Shown: one piece after another, positions 13,800 to 26,400 of the stretch
How positions within the stretch are numbered: the first letter of the stretch is position 1
How the letters are laid out: each line of letters starts with the position of its first letter
From: Eremophila alpestris peregrina
Lineage: Eukaryota; Chordata; Aves; Passeriformes; Alaudidae
DNA length: 64,000 nucleotides
Assembly (NCBI GenBank): GCA_009792885.1
Contig: WMCF01000021.1
Coordinates: 3,858,256-3,922,255, forward strand
Direction of reading: 5' to 3'
Notes under the pieces: generated by a model
Seen by the model: the letters and a program-made list of their open reading frames with translations, nothing else
Database searches by the model: none
Told to the model about the DNA's origin: nothing
Position numbers and translations under genes: made by a program

Positions 13800-14416
13800 C
13801 AGCACCACTGGAGAAATGTTTTTTTGGGTCTGAGATAAGTTCATCTGCATATCTATGGCATCTGCTTCTGTATTGTTCTAGACATACTGGGGCTGACAGA
13901 ATTTCATTAATTTCAGAACTGAGGGCTCAGGCAGCTTGTCAGAATCTGGTATCTGCTTTTCTTGGGTGACCTCTGGCATATGGAAGTTTTCTGTTTGTTG
14001 GTGGAACCAAGTGATAACATTCCTCTCTGGGTACTGAAGGGCTCATTTCTCCTTTATCATTTCCATTTGGAGTTTTTTTAATCTTGCTTGATTGAGAGAA
14101 CATTGAAATGCTAAATATTACTTTATAAACTTATTTAAATATGATATTTTTTTTTCTTTCTCCTATATAGTCATTTGATCTTCACTAAATTTTTGTCCAG
14201 AAGTATGTCCAGAACATTGTAAAATAGCACCAAATGCATTGACTACCTACTATAAGGTGATTGACTTCTTTTCTGGAAAACAGTTTCTGTCTTCTCATTC
14301 ATGTTATAAATTAATTCTGGCAATAATAAACACATACTGTTAACACCTCAAACATAAAGTTAATGCTTTATATGTATTATATTTGTAGTTAATTTGTTTT
14401 GTTTTGTTTTAAACAG

Positions 14417-14474
14417 GATTTATCTGGGGAAGGCTACAGAGACACTATTGGTGATGAACACTTTCATCTAGAAG
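14417..14474 (+). CDS. NKD1: NKD1 coding exon a (acidic N-terminal segment)
   Basis: This 58-nt exon follows a T-rich tract and AAACAG and ends AAG|GTATTT. It reads DLSGEGYRDTIGDEHFHLE in phase 0 and leaves one base (G), which makes Val with the first two bases of the next exon. The resulting HLE-V-ALPPEK junction aligns with FRLEVALPPEK of mammalian NKD1, and YRDTIGDE aligns with the poorly conserved LRDTLSEE stretch. It is too short to be found as an open reading frame; the splice sites, phase and junction homology support it. The donor is weaker than those of the later exons. Human has a more acidic run here, so this is the least conserved of the seven exons. Confidence 0.85.
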
Positions 14475-17400
14475 GTATTTAAAGAACAAAATTTTTTGGC
14501 TAATACAAAGGGCTATTGGAGTAAGTTAGTGAATAAATTAGTGTGAGAATGCATATATTTAGAGTGCAGTTCTTGATCTACTGATGTGTCGTTTGCCTGA
14601 AAAACTGTTAAGATGGAAATAGGGTATTATTTCTGCATCTGCTACTACTTGTATTGGAAAAAGTCACCCAGCTGAATCACAGGGACCAACTGTTTTAATT
14701 CAGGGTCTCACCATTTTCTCCAGGTACTTCTCCTGACATTGGTAGGAGTGGTGCATGTCACTGTCCCTGGCAGAGGTGGCAGATGAGTGAAACTGTAAGC
14801 ACTGGGGTTGTGTGGGACACTGCACTCCCTTCTGGGTTGCACAAACCTGCCTTAGGAAGTCCCACGTTCATTTCTAATAAGGACTAGAGACTCTTACTTG
14901 ACACATTTTTCTTGAATTTGAATGGAATCATTATTGCCTCAGACAGTTGCTCTCTCCACCTCATCTCCTCCTCTGTGATCGGGCAGTTGAGATGGAATCC
15001 CTGCTGTGGTGGGAAGGACCTTTGGTTCTTTGGGAAGGTGCTGCTTCATACCTTTGGATGCTGTGTTCTGCCAGAGAACACATCTGAGGTACCCTGAGCT
15101 TCAGGGACAAGTTCATGAATGGAGGAGATTAATTTGTTGCTCATTCCTTTCAAGGAAGTGAGACTTGAGAAACTCTCTGGTATAACAAGTGGTTGCATGG
15201 GCTGTGTGCTGGATTTATATTATACATTAGTGGAAACTATATGCCCAGTTTATTTAGAGCAGTGAACCATGTCAAGCTTAGCCTGGAAATTTCTATACTT
15301 TTATAATCCAATCATTTGTTTCTGGTATTAAAAGCTTTTGTATAACAGAACATGAAAGATTCTCTGTTAAGAATGTCTGCCTTCCAGTTCCTTACCTGTG
15401 CAATGTGTTAATATACTGTGATTCTTGGATTCCAAGTTTCTCTCATCTCTGTAGTTTACAAAGACAGCATGTCTTGTATGTGCCATAACATAGGAACTCG
15501 GTTTTGGCTGGTGCTTGTAGGCTGCTGTTAATCACAAACTATATTTGCCATGATGGAGTCACTGTTCATTGAGTGGTTTTGTATTTATCTTCACCACAGT
15601 TTTCCAATCTCCCCTTAGTAGGACATAGGGTAGGATTTTAATTTTAGAATACTTCAGACAGGATATTAAATGTCAGCAAGGTGAATAATTTAATTTTCTT
15701 TGTCTCATTCTATCTTTCCTTGCCTCTGATGATTTCTTTCTTGTTGTGTAGCATTATATTGCATAGCAGATGTAATGTTAACTATATAATATTTTTGAAC
15801 TAGTCAGCAGCAAGATTCTTTTTATGAGAGTGTGAAGCCTTTTAGGTAACTGTAATTTCAGTCTTTCAACAGTCTCACATTATTGCTTCTGATGAGTCTG
15901 GTTTGTTATGAAGTAGCTTAGTGAAGACCAGATTTGGATGCCAGCAGTGGTCCATCCTTTGTGTGCTGTCACCATGAAGAGCTGTTTTGTGGCACCTTTC
16001 CAGCTGGGAGGAAGATGCCTGTTCCCACCCTGTACTCAGGCAAATGCAGGTTGTCCAAGGTTGCTCCTCATCCCTTCTGCTCTCAGATCTCCAGGCTGTG
16101 CTTTCCATGCTGGGAACAGAGTTAACCACTTCCTGTTTAATTCAGATATTGATAATCTTAAAATTATCAGACAATACAACAATCGTTGTGTTAAAGCATC
16201 CCTTTTGTGGAACTTTTTACTTGCATCATACTTCAATGATTGTGCTAATGCTAGCAAAGAATTGTGATATTAGGTAAAGTGAAGCTGAAACAAGACTTGA
16301 GATCTCTGATAGGGCACAGCTTGAATTCTTAGGTACAAGATGGCAACTGCCATACTTCTTCTCTGCATAGAAATCTTTCTGTGGGAAAATGTAATTAATG
16401 TTCTAGAACATAGATTGATCTTTACATGTGTACTGATATAACACATGTGCTGCGTGGTTATATGCCCATGTGTCTGAAGAGAACATCAAAATCACCAACA
16501 GCCTCAGAGACAGGGATCTGTAAACCAGAAAATGGTTGGTTGGACTAAGCTCAGAGAGGACATGAGTGGCAAATACCATGCTGCACCAAATACCATGCAT
16601 CAGTGAACTGTATTCTGTCTTCATAAATACGTGGTAGGGATGAAAAAGAAACATTTCTCAGATTTGCAAAAAAAGCACAGCAAGTGGCACAGTTCTGGTT
16701 TAGTGAATTGTTAGAGCCTTCTCTCTTAGGAACTTTACTGGAGAATAAATCTGAGTTCTTTAGAAGACACTCACTGAAAATACAAAGTGGCAATAAGAGA
16801 AATAATTGAATTCCTTATTTTGTTTTACATAGCCAAGTTCATTACCTTTTTTTTCCTTCCCTCTCTTTTTTTCCCCCTCTTAGCTGTCTGAGCAGTACAG
16901 ATAAAAAGAACTCTCTTTGCTGGATTTAACTTCTGTGTTGTTATGTAAAGCTTGATCAAATCCTTTCGTCTTAACAGACTTAACTGGCCAACAGCAAAAG
17001 GCTCGGGATTCTGGGATTAAGATTGTATTTGGTAAGAGGACTGGTGCATTAGTGCTTTCTTTTGAACTATACAAAGAACAAAGTAAACATCAAAAGCATT
17101 AAGCCATGAGAGCGGATTGTTGACTCAATGTTGCTGCATGACAAGAGGTTAGAACTCAATAGGGGCAACTCTGTTTATTGAGTGCTCTGCAGAGAGAAAC
17201 GGTTTGACCAGCATTGTCTATTATATCCACCACCTGCCTTTGATTTTGCTGCTGGGCAAGTCGCTAAATTGAAATTTTTGGATTTTCTCTCATGTGGTCA
17301 GTTGAGAGACTGATTCCTGAGATAAGAGACACCAATGGAAACCTCAGTCTCGTATTACTCTTACTCTGATTTCCTTCTTCCTTTCATTAATAACACAACA

Positions 17401-20400
17401 ATTGGGCATGCTGGATCTGGGTTCTCTAGTGGATTTGTTTGCATCTTGCATTCCAGGCAGTTTCCCAGTGCTTTTCAGAGCCTTCCACTTGCCCAGCTTG
17501 GAGTACTTGTGCAATCTGCTGTGGTTGTGTAGGAATGTCTCATGCTCAGACTTCCTGCACAGGGAGGATGTGCTTCATCACCCTCCACACATAGGGTAAA
17601 AGAGCTCCCATTTTCTCCTCCTTGTCCCTAGCTAGAACAGTGGGTTACCAGAACTGAATGACTGGGGGTGGCTCTGGAAGAAGTCACAAAAACTAGCACA
17701 GACATTAGGAGATGTTTTCAATTTTGTGTCAGCAGAGAGGCTAAAATGGCAGGCAGGAATTGAGTGCAGGATCTCACAGCAAGTCACTCTTCTGCCATGG
17801 AGACAAGCAATTGGTTCAAAAAGACATCTGCTATTTGTGTGCTCATAATGGCATCCCAGTTCTCCCTCAACTCTTCTAGGCATAAGTAAGCTTCCAATAA
17901 ATTGTTCGAGAGTGTGGCTCTTGTTTTCCAGAACTTTTATCAACTCCTTTCCCTGGACCCTTTTAGAAATTTTTGCAGCTAAACTTGTAGACCAGGAGAG
18001 CTTTCCTCTCTTGACATCTCCATGTCTTTCTGAAATGAACTGGGGTTTCTCCATCTTATCACTTGAACATTTAAAAACTTTTCAGAAAGCTCAGCTCAGG
18101 AAGGAACTCCTGATGCAGTCCTCTGACTGTATAAAGGTGTGGTTCCTTCCTTGTCCCAGTACAAGCTCTATGGAGCCCATGGGATACAGCTGCTTTTTGG
18201 ACTTCACAGAGAAGTCTTGAGCTTCACCTTGATACCTAACCAATTGTCCCAATTATTTGTGTAATAATGTGATTTCTCATGTCACTGTTCTCTTGAAAAG
18301 TATGACCTAAGTATTTCTATTAATCAGAAATCTTGCATCTCTTGAGATCAATCTAGTCCTGTAGCTGTCAGAGGAGCTGCCTCTTGCACTGATAGCAATC
18401 TGTTCCCTGTTTCATTTGTCAGCTGAGGGTGATGTCTTGATTATTATTCTCTCAACAGAGGACTGGAGAAGATCCAAACCTTCCTGGTGCCTTATCTGAA
18501 CATGATATCCAAAGCCCTGCTGAAAGTAGTGAAAGAGCTTGGCCTGAATCAACAAACCCAATTTTTTATATGTTTCCCAAGACAGATGTATCTAAATCCC
18601 TAGATGTAAGATGTTCCCTGCTCTGGTACCAGAAAGGACAAATTATTCAGGTCATCTTCTTGCCCATTAATATTAGAAGGCCCTCCAGCAGAGTTCAGAG
18701 CACATGCTATTGCTGAAAAAAAATCAAGCAGATCTGTAAAAGAGCTCCTTGTTGCACTTTTCACTTATTTACAAGCCGTTACGGAATTTTTATACCTACA
18801 ATTAAAGCATTCTGTATTCAGCAAAGCAGGAAAGTAATTAATTATTCTTAACGTTGTTACATGTCTTTCAACTTTTTACCAGTGTGTGCAGTCTGTCCTC
18901 AATGTCTCCCTCCCCAGCATCCAGGGGAGGTCAGGTGGGAGCTGAGGTGTGGTTAGCAGTGCTCCAGCAGGAAGGGCTGAGCTGTTATTTTTGACTTTAA
19001 TAAGAACCGATAAGCAAACAGGGAACCAACAACAAAGAATGACCTGGTGGTTTAAGGCTGCTGATCCTATTCCCAGCTCTGACAGGCTGCCTGGACCCCC
19101 AGCTGCACGTGCTTCCCCCTGCACACTGATCCCAGACATCCCAGTGATGGGAGCACATTGGCTCCCAGGTGGATGCTTCCCTTTGCTGCGGCTGCAGCAG
19201 CAGAGGAGGCATAGGGGAGCATCCTGCCCCAATCACCCCACACTGGGGCTGCTCCTGTGTGAGATCACTCCCTTTCCTCTCTCTCTCCATGCAGGAAAGA
19301 TTCCGTGAAGGCTTTAGTTCCTGGAGTTTTCTCTAAAATTTGTAATTGGAAGAATTTGTCAGGTTGTCAGCTCAGAGGAAGGGTGGTAAGGTATGGGCCC
19401 AAATTGTTTATAAACTTGTCAGCAGAGAAGAACTTGAACAAGCATTTTAGCTAGTTTTTAGCTAACTTTCTAGTTGTCTGGGAGACACTTTTTACCATAC
19501 TTTGTTTATCTCTTAAATAAATTAATGTCTTGTTCTAAGCTGAGCTGTGAATAGGTAATAAAAGGCAGTTATTTCAAATTTCATTCCTCTCCCTATAATG
19601 CTTTCAGTTTTAATAGTTATTAGCTTTCCAAAGCTTAAATGATTTTTTGTATTTTATATAAATGAAATTCCAGTGTATTTATAGAAAGGGCATAGATTGC
19701 ATCTTGCACAGAGGCAAATTTTCTTTATGTTGGCACCATTGTTATTACCTGTATGGTACTGTTGATGCAGGCTTGGTGCTTTGCAGAAGATGATAGTCCC
19801 TTTTCTCTCAGGCTCTTAAACAGAATACCTATTTATCCCTGACATTGCAAATCCTACCTTAAAAGTGCTCTCATGGCCAGCCTTCTGGGAAGTTATATGG
19901 GAGCTCTGCATTTTAATGACTTGTTGCTAATCCTGTGCACTTACCACAGATTTACTATGCATGGGTATATGCTATGTGATCACCTCAGACTGTTGATCAT
20001 TTGCTCACTGGCTGTATTTTTCTCAGCTTCCCAAGAGGTATCCACTGTATCCTTTCCTACTGCTCAATATGACATGGAACAACTCTGAAAAATGTCTTTG
20101 GCCACAGGGTGACCCACTGGCAGCAGGCACCAGTATGTGACAAGCAGCAGGTCCCTGCTGAGGCTGGCAGCTGATAAGCTGGTTACTGTGGCTTGGAAGG
20201 AGCAGCGAAGGACGTGGGGGTGTGGGGAGGAAGGAGCAGGGGAGAGTGCCAAGAGAAAACTGCTTAGTTTGGCAGTTAGAATAAAAGTCACCAAAGAACA
20301 TGAGACTGGTAGGATTAGCAGAAGTTTTCCTGTGGTTGTGCACAGATCCAGGAAATTATAAGAAGCAGGTAGGCTGCTTGCCATGAGTGGGAGGAAAATC

Positions 20401-23400
20401 TTACGGCATGAGGCCCTTTAAAAAAAAATTAAAAAAATATAAAATTGTACAAGTGTTTCTTAACATTAGCTGTTCCAGTTGAGGGGGGTTGGTATTTGGA
20501 TCAGAAGCTTTTACTTCTGGAGCTGCTGTTTCAAGTGCAGCCAGGTCAGTAGTGATGAAAGACTGTTGCCATCCAACGGTTGCCCGTGGCCTGTGTGTAA
20601 TGAGTTAGTGGTCTCCAGGTGTTTCCAAATGAGCCTTTACAGTGTGTCTAACAGCTCCCACCCATGTTGGCAAGCAGAGCACAGAAAGGCAGTGAAAAGT
20701 GGGCTGTTAGGACACCTCAGAGGGTGAGCTTTCCTCCTCACACTGAGCTGCTGCTGTGTGGAGAGCGTGTGCTCCCTTCCCTGTGTCCTGTGTGTTCCCT
20801 GCATTGCTCTCCTCAGCTGACACCCCACCAGCTCCTGCTGGTGCTGCCTGACGGGCTGTGAGAGATGATGTGTTGGTTTGAGAGTGTTCTGGGTTATAAT
20901 CCTCTGCCTTAGACTGCGAAGAGCATACCTGCTGTAAGTACTAGTTACACATTGGTGTCTGTGTTCAGATCGTTTTACACAGCTGGGAAGTTGTTACACT
21001 GAACAGGAACAAGTGGCATGTTTGGTTCAGGAGCAGCATAGCAAGGCTGAGGATGAAGCTTGGGATTTTCTGCAACCATGTCTGTCCCTTAGAACATGAT
21101 ACAGTTACAAAGTACAGTACACAAGAAAGCCTTCCAAACTTACTAGTGGTCTGTACCCTTTATGATAGCTGAAGAAAGCCAAATGTTAAATAGGGAAGTG
21201 AACAAGCAAAAAAAGCAAAGAGTTGATCCTTAATGAATATCTTAAATATGGAAAACTTTAAAATAATATTATATGCATGGTATTTATAATAATATTGATT
21301 TTCCATGTTCTTTCCATCTGCCTAAGACTGGCAACTTTTCCTTCTGCCATGGAGAAGCTAACGCTCTTCCTGAGTGGTCATTTAAAAAATAATCAATTAA
21401 CAATAAGAATATTCTTTTATTCTCAGCTCTGGGGTAATCCTGAACTAGTTTGCTGGGAGGCAAAAACTCACCTGTTGGAAAATCTGTGTTTACAGATCCC
21501 TCAAGCTGCTTTTCTCGAAGCACATTAGAGACAGACCATCAGGGTGCATGTGGGAAGCAGAATTGAAGGCCAAAAGGGTGTAGCTGAGGGAGATCCCATC
21601 AAAGGCAGGAGGGCTCTTGGATTTGCATTTGGCATCCCAGAGGGGAGTGAGACATCAGGGTGGATGTCAGGCAGCAGGCTGTTGGCACCCAGTGGGTTGT
21701 GAGGGAAGGAACCCTGCAGCAGAACTGAGAATTGGGTGCCAGGGATCTGGAGCTTGTGGTTTGTCCATGCAGCTTGGAAGGGCTGTGCCTCAGTGAGGGG
21801 GGCTCAGTGCCTGGGTGAGCTGCTCTTGGGGGCTGGGTCACAGTGACAGAGAGCAGAGCCAGGCTGTGCACAGCTCTGCTCCAGCTGCCCACCCTGGGGG
21901 CACACCTGGCAAACCCTGACCCCCAGCCTGGGGCTGTCCTGCTGGGTGTGAGCTCAGCTGTGCCCTGGCAAAGCAGGGATGGACTCGGGGTACCTGGGAC
22001 AGAGGGTGCAGTCTGAGGGCAGAGATAAAGCTGCATCACTGTGCATGGGCAGCAGTATAATAGTGTGCTTCAACTTTGCCCCAGGACATCCACCACCAAG
22101 AACAAAGAATGAAATATGGGAACAAGTCAGGAGTTTGAAAACAATCTCTCTGGAAACATGATGAATACCAGTGGTTTAATTTATTCTACTTGAACAAAGG
22201 TCCTTTTCTACTTTTAATTTCCCAGCAACGATTATTACCAGTTATTTTTCTTGTAGCTTTGACCACAGTTCATGGAGGTTTTATTAAACATGTTTTTGAA
22301 AAGTGATTCAAAATGCCATTCTTCTCTGACTCTCTTGTGACTCTCTCTTTTATTTTCTTTTTTTTTTCCTATTTTTTTATCCATGTGAAGCTAGTACATA
22401 TTTCCAGTCAAAGATTTTGGACTAGATAACATGCTGATGTTCCTAGAATTATTCCAGTTTTTTGCCCTCATAATTGAAAGAAGTTTTGGCCTTTGATATT
22501 TCAGAAGACAACATGTATGTTTCAGATCCCTTGCCTTTACACATAACGCTGCACTTGTTTTTAGCTCATTTTTAGAAACCTTGAACACTGCATTTAATAG
22601 GCAATATGTCCTGCTGCAACTCCCAAATATTCCTGATGTTGTAAGTTTTCTTGTGTTTCACTGACTTGTGACAGAGCCCTTGTGAGTGCTGCCTTTGCTG
22701 GGTTTTGGTAGCTTTCTGCAGAAGGTTTTTGTTTAGGTGCCATGTGCATGATTCTGTTAAGGCTCTTCTCTCCTGCCCACAGGGATTTCAAATCTTGGAG
22801 TGTCTTGTGTGGACACACATTATGACAGGATGGAATAGTTCTTGCAATTCTGGGACTGAGTTTAGAGCAGTTGTTTTACACAGATGGGCTGCCTGATAGA
22901 TGCAGAGTTAGACAGGAGCCTTGTGCTGGGTGGGCTCAGGCACAGCAGCCTCTGAGCCTTGCAGGCACTGGGGTGTGTGGATGCAGAGCTGTGGAGGCAA
23001 TTTCCCTGACAAGCATGTTGCTTTGCCAGTTGCTGTTCCAAATTCAAAGTGTGTATCAGTCATGGTGCTTTCGTGTGTTTCAACTCCACTTCTGCTGCAG
23101 TAGCTACAGAAACCCAAAGTTTTACCTCACCAGGCAGAACAAGTGCCCTTTGTTACCTAGACAGATTACAGGTTTTTCTAAAGTCTGCTCTTCATAAAAG
23201 CTCAGCTTGAACAGTGGAAATTCTGACTTGCCTCAGATACTGAGGAGACTTTTATAGTTTCAAGTAGCTCCAGGGTTATATTTTAAAAGTTGAATTTCAT
23301 CACATGTTTCAAGTTTGGTGGAAAAAAAAAAGGCATGATATTTTTAGCAGAAAAAAGTCCCCCCCACACCTTTTTTCTTAACAGATGTTTCATCTCAATC

Positions 23401-26400
23401 ATATCCCAACCTCAAAGCACAAGTAGCAGTCAACCTTATTCTCCTGTGGAGAAAGAGATAAAATGTCATTTGTTTGGAAGACAAGCTTTTTTTTTTTGTA
23501 ACCACAACTAGTTTGTGAGTAAAAGCAAATAATAAATGCAGCACTGTGGGGTTGTGGAAATGAACCTGAAGCAACATTTCTGCTCTTGAAAGAGCTTGGA
23601 GTCCAGCCGCTCGTGTTAGATGGAAAGTCCCAACCCCCAGTCTACCAAAAAAACCCCAAAAAACTTCCAGCAATAACTTTTTTCTTGCTTTATAAATGTG
23701 ATCCAGCAATCCAGGTCCTTTCAGCAATAAAATACGTCATCCAGAGTTCTCAACTTTGTACCAAAGAGGATTTAAAACTGCAAAGGTAACAGAAAGAGAG
23801 GAAAGGAATAGTAGTTGTAAACCAAAATATCCAGAAGTAACAGAGCCACTCCCCAAGGAGTTTTCAGAGGGCTCTGGAGGACCAGAGAGCATTTCTGTGC
23901 CTGGCAGCCAGGGCTGCACTCAGGGCTCACTGCTGGCACGGGAGCTGCTGAGGGAAGCCAAGGCAGCCCTGGACTCTGTGCAGGAAAGATGTTTTTAGGA
24001 AAGAGTTACAGCCCATCCTAAGGATGTGGAGGCATAAAGCTGGAGTGTGGTGCTGCAGACCCTTGTTTTGCTATTTCAGGGAGCTTTTGAAGAAGGTGGA
24101 GCCATCCAGGTGTGGCAGGACATTGTTGGCAAAGTGGGATTTGGGTTAATCTGCTCCCTGTGCTTCTGCAGCACCCCCTGGGAGCTGCCCTGTCCCAGGC
24201 ACCTGTGCCCTGCAGGAGCTGCCCAGCCCCTCTAGCACACACTTACTGCTGCCCAGATTTCAAGAGGCTACATCTGAAGGTAAATCCACACTGACAGTGT
24301 CTAGGAGAATATTACAGGATCTTCCACCAAAGGGAAAGCTCAGAGTGGGCAGCTGAATCTTGAGTTGTAAAGACGTGGGCTCTCTGGAGCAACAGGAAGG
24401 GCTGGCTCCTCCTGAAAGGGTGCTCCAAATCATGCTCCAAACCATCTCCCTGTGTTTGAGTGGTATGTGGGCTTCCAGCTCTGGCTGAGGTCCCTTAGGC
24501 TGTACTAATTACCAATGGTGAGCAGATACCTGCCTTTGCTCTGTGGGAATTGTTTCTCTGATTAATCCTGTGTACTCTTCAGACTTCTGGTGGTTGGGCC
24601 AAACCTTGATGGAATTTATTTCTCTGCATGTTTAGCAGTATGTGATGTATCATCTCAGTACCGTTCCTCACCATGCATGAATATGAAGAGGGAAAGAGAC
24701 ATAAGTGCACATGTATATGCTGGACTACTGATATTTATTACAATAATGCTTTTTTCCTGTTTTGTGGATCAGTCTCCATTCTCCTCCCCTCCTCAGAGTA
24801 ATATGTATGGCTGTGAGGATGGGAACACTGAACCTACTGCTGAATATTTACAATGAAGAGTTGTCAGATCTGTAACAATTCATCACTGCCAAAATAATGT
24901 TACAGCACAGGCTGACAACATTGCTCTCTATAAAAGGTTAGTTCTGTGAGGGTCAGAGTGACATTTATCCTCATGGGAAGCAATTCTGATGAACTGAAAA
25001 TTACAGTTCAGATGCCTTTAGAGGCCCTGTTATCACAGAAAAGGTGGTGGAAACACATTTTTCTTATTGAACATCTGAGTTAGATGGGAGCGAGTTAATA
25101 TCAAAGGCTACATTATTAATAACATTACCTACTCAGTCTTCATTTGAATAAAGGGTTATGCAGGGGCTGGGTTTCTTTCTTCTTTTTCTTCCCTTGTGAA
25201 TCTCCGGGGGAAAAAATCGAAAGTGACAAAGGCAAAAGAAGTTTAAGGCAGAAAATCTTATGTGAACCTGCTTGTCTACAACTTACACTGAGAATGGATT
25301 TTTAAAAAGCAAAGTTGTAACCAAAATCAGTGTAGGACCAGCTTTAGAGAAAAGAGGTCTTTTTTCTTTTGTTTTAAGTCACAAGTGATCAGTTGATGTC
25401 CCCATCTGTCCCTGTTCAGAAACAGAATTCATTCACAGCCCCATTCAGAGCCCCAGGGACACAAAGCACTGTAAAAAAGTGGAAGTGGTCCATATGACAC
25501 TGACAGTTTTCACTTAAGGAACATTTACCCATGTTAAATGATACAACAGATTGCATTCTGTTCATGAGGGGTTTGATATGTCCACTGATCAAACAAAAAT
25601 CTTGCTTCTGCAGGTATCATCCTTAACTATTCTGACCAAAGCTTATAGAGGTTCTTCCCTGGTTTTATCTTCCCCTCCTTTCTCTCTCTTCTCTCTTCTT
25701 TTTTTTTTTTTTTTTAAGATAGGGGTGGGGAATGAGAAATTATCTTCTTTGATCTCCAATGAGGAAGGGAAAAAAAAAGACTGTTCTGTTCAGGCTTTTG
25801 GCTAACACAACAAACAGTGTTTAAAATTTAACTTTGCTTAATTAATTAGTAATTCTGTTTAGTGCTGTCTGATCTTCGTCCAAAAGGTATTTTGAAGCTT
25901 GAGAACTGAACATCAAAGTGTTTTGGGTGAAGATGGTCAAGTAAGGCATTTAATCTGGCAGTTTCTGTTGATGAAATACAGCCAGTTGGGGAACTAATTG
26001 GAAAAGGGAATCATAATCTGGCAAAATTCAGCAAACTCCCTCCCTTTAGCAAACTCACTCCAGAGAAAGTGTGAGAAATCTAGGTTTAGTGTTTATGCAT
26101 GTATGAGTTACACTCTGGCTAGCAGAGAGAGACCATATTGTCTTTTGTATCTGCATCTTTAGTACAAAACTTTTTTTGTAAGGAAATAAGCAAAAAAATC
26201 CACCTCTCTCTTCTCAACATAACAGCCAAAAAAAACCCCCCAAAACCACCAAACCAAAAAAGCCAGACCTTGATAGAAACCTGTGAATCTGCATCAAAGT
26301 TTGGAAATACTTCTACTTATAAATGTCAAATTTTTGGGCTTGGCAAAAGGAATTGAACCTTCAAGGGAGGTGGTGTTGCAGACCTGTGAGTTTGACTAAA

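Larger units (their letters stand above)
1..14416 (+). other. NKD1: NKD1 upstream intron (partial)
   Basis: This stretch ends in the AG acceptor at 14415-14416, so it is inferred to be intron from an unseen exon upstream of base 1. I looked for exons matching the NKD1 N-terminus (MGKLHSK, SFAV..ARKGIEEW-like) and found none. It contains a tandem repeat with an assembly gap (about 4432-5060), ancient CR1/L3-like fragments (near 3265 and 5805), a TTTA microsatellite (8936) and a 20-bp-period duplication (13764). No CpG island or promoter is evident. Confidence 0.7.
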
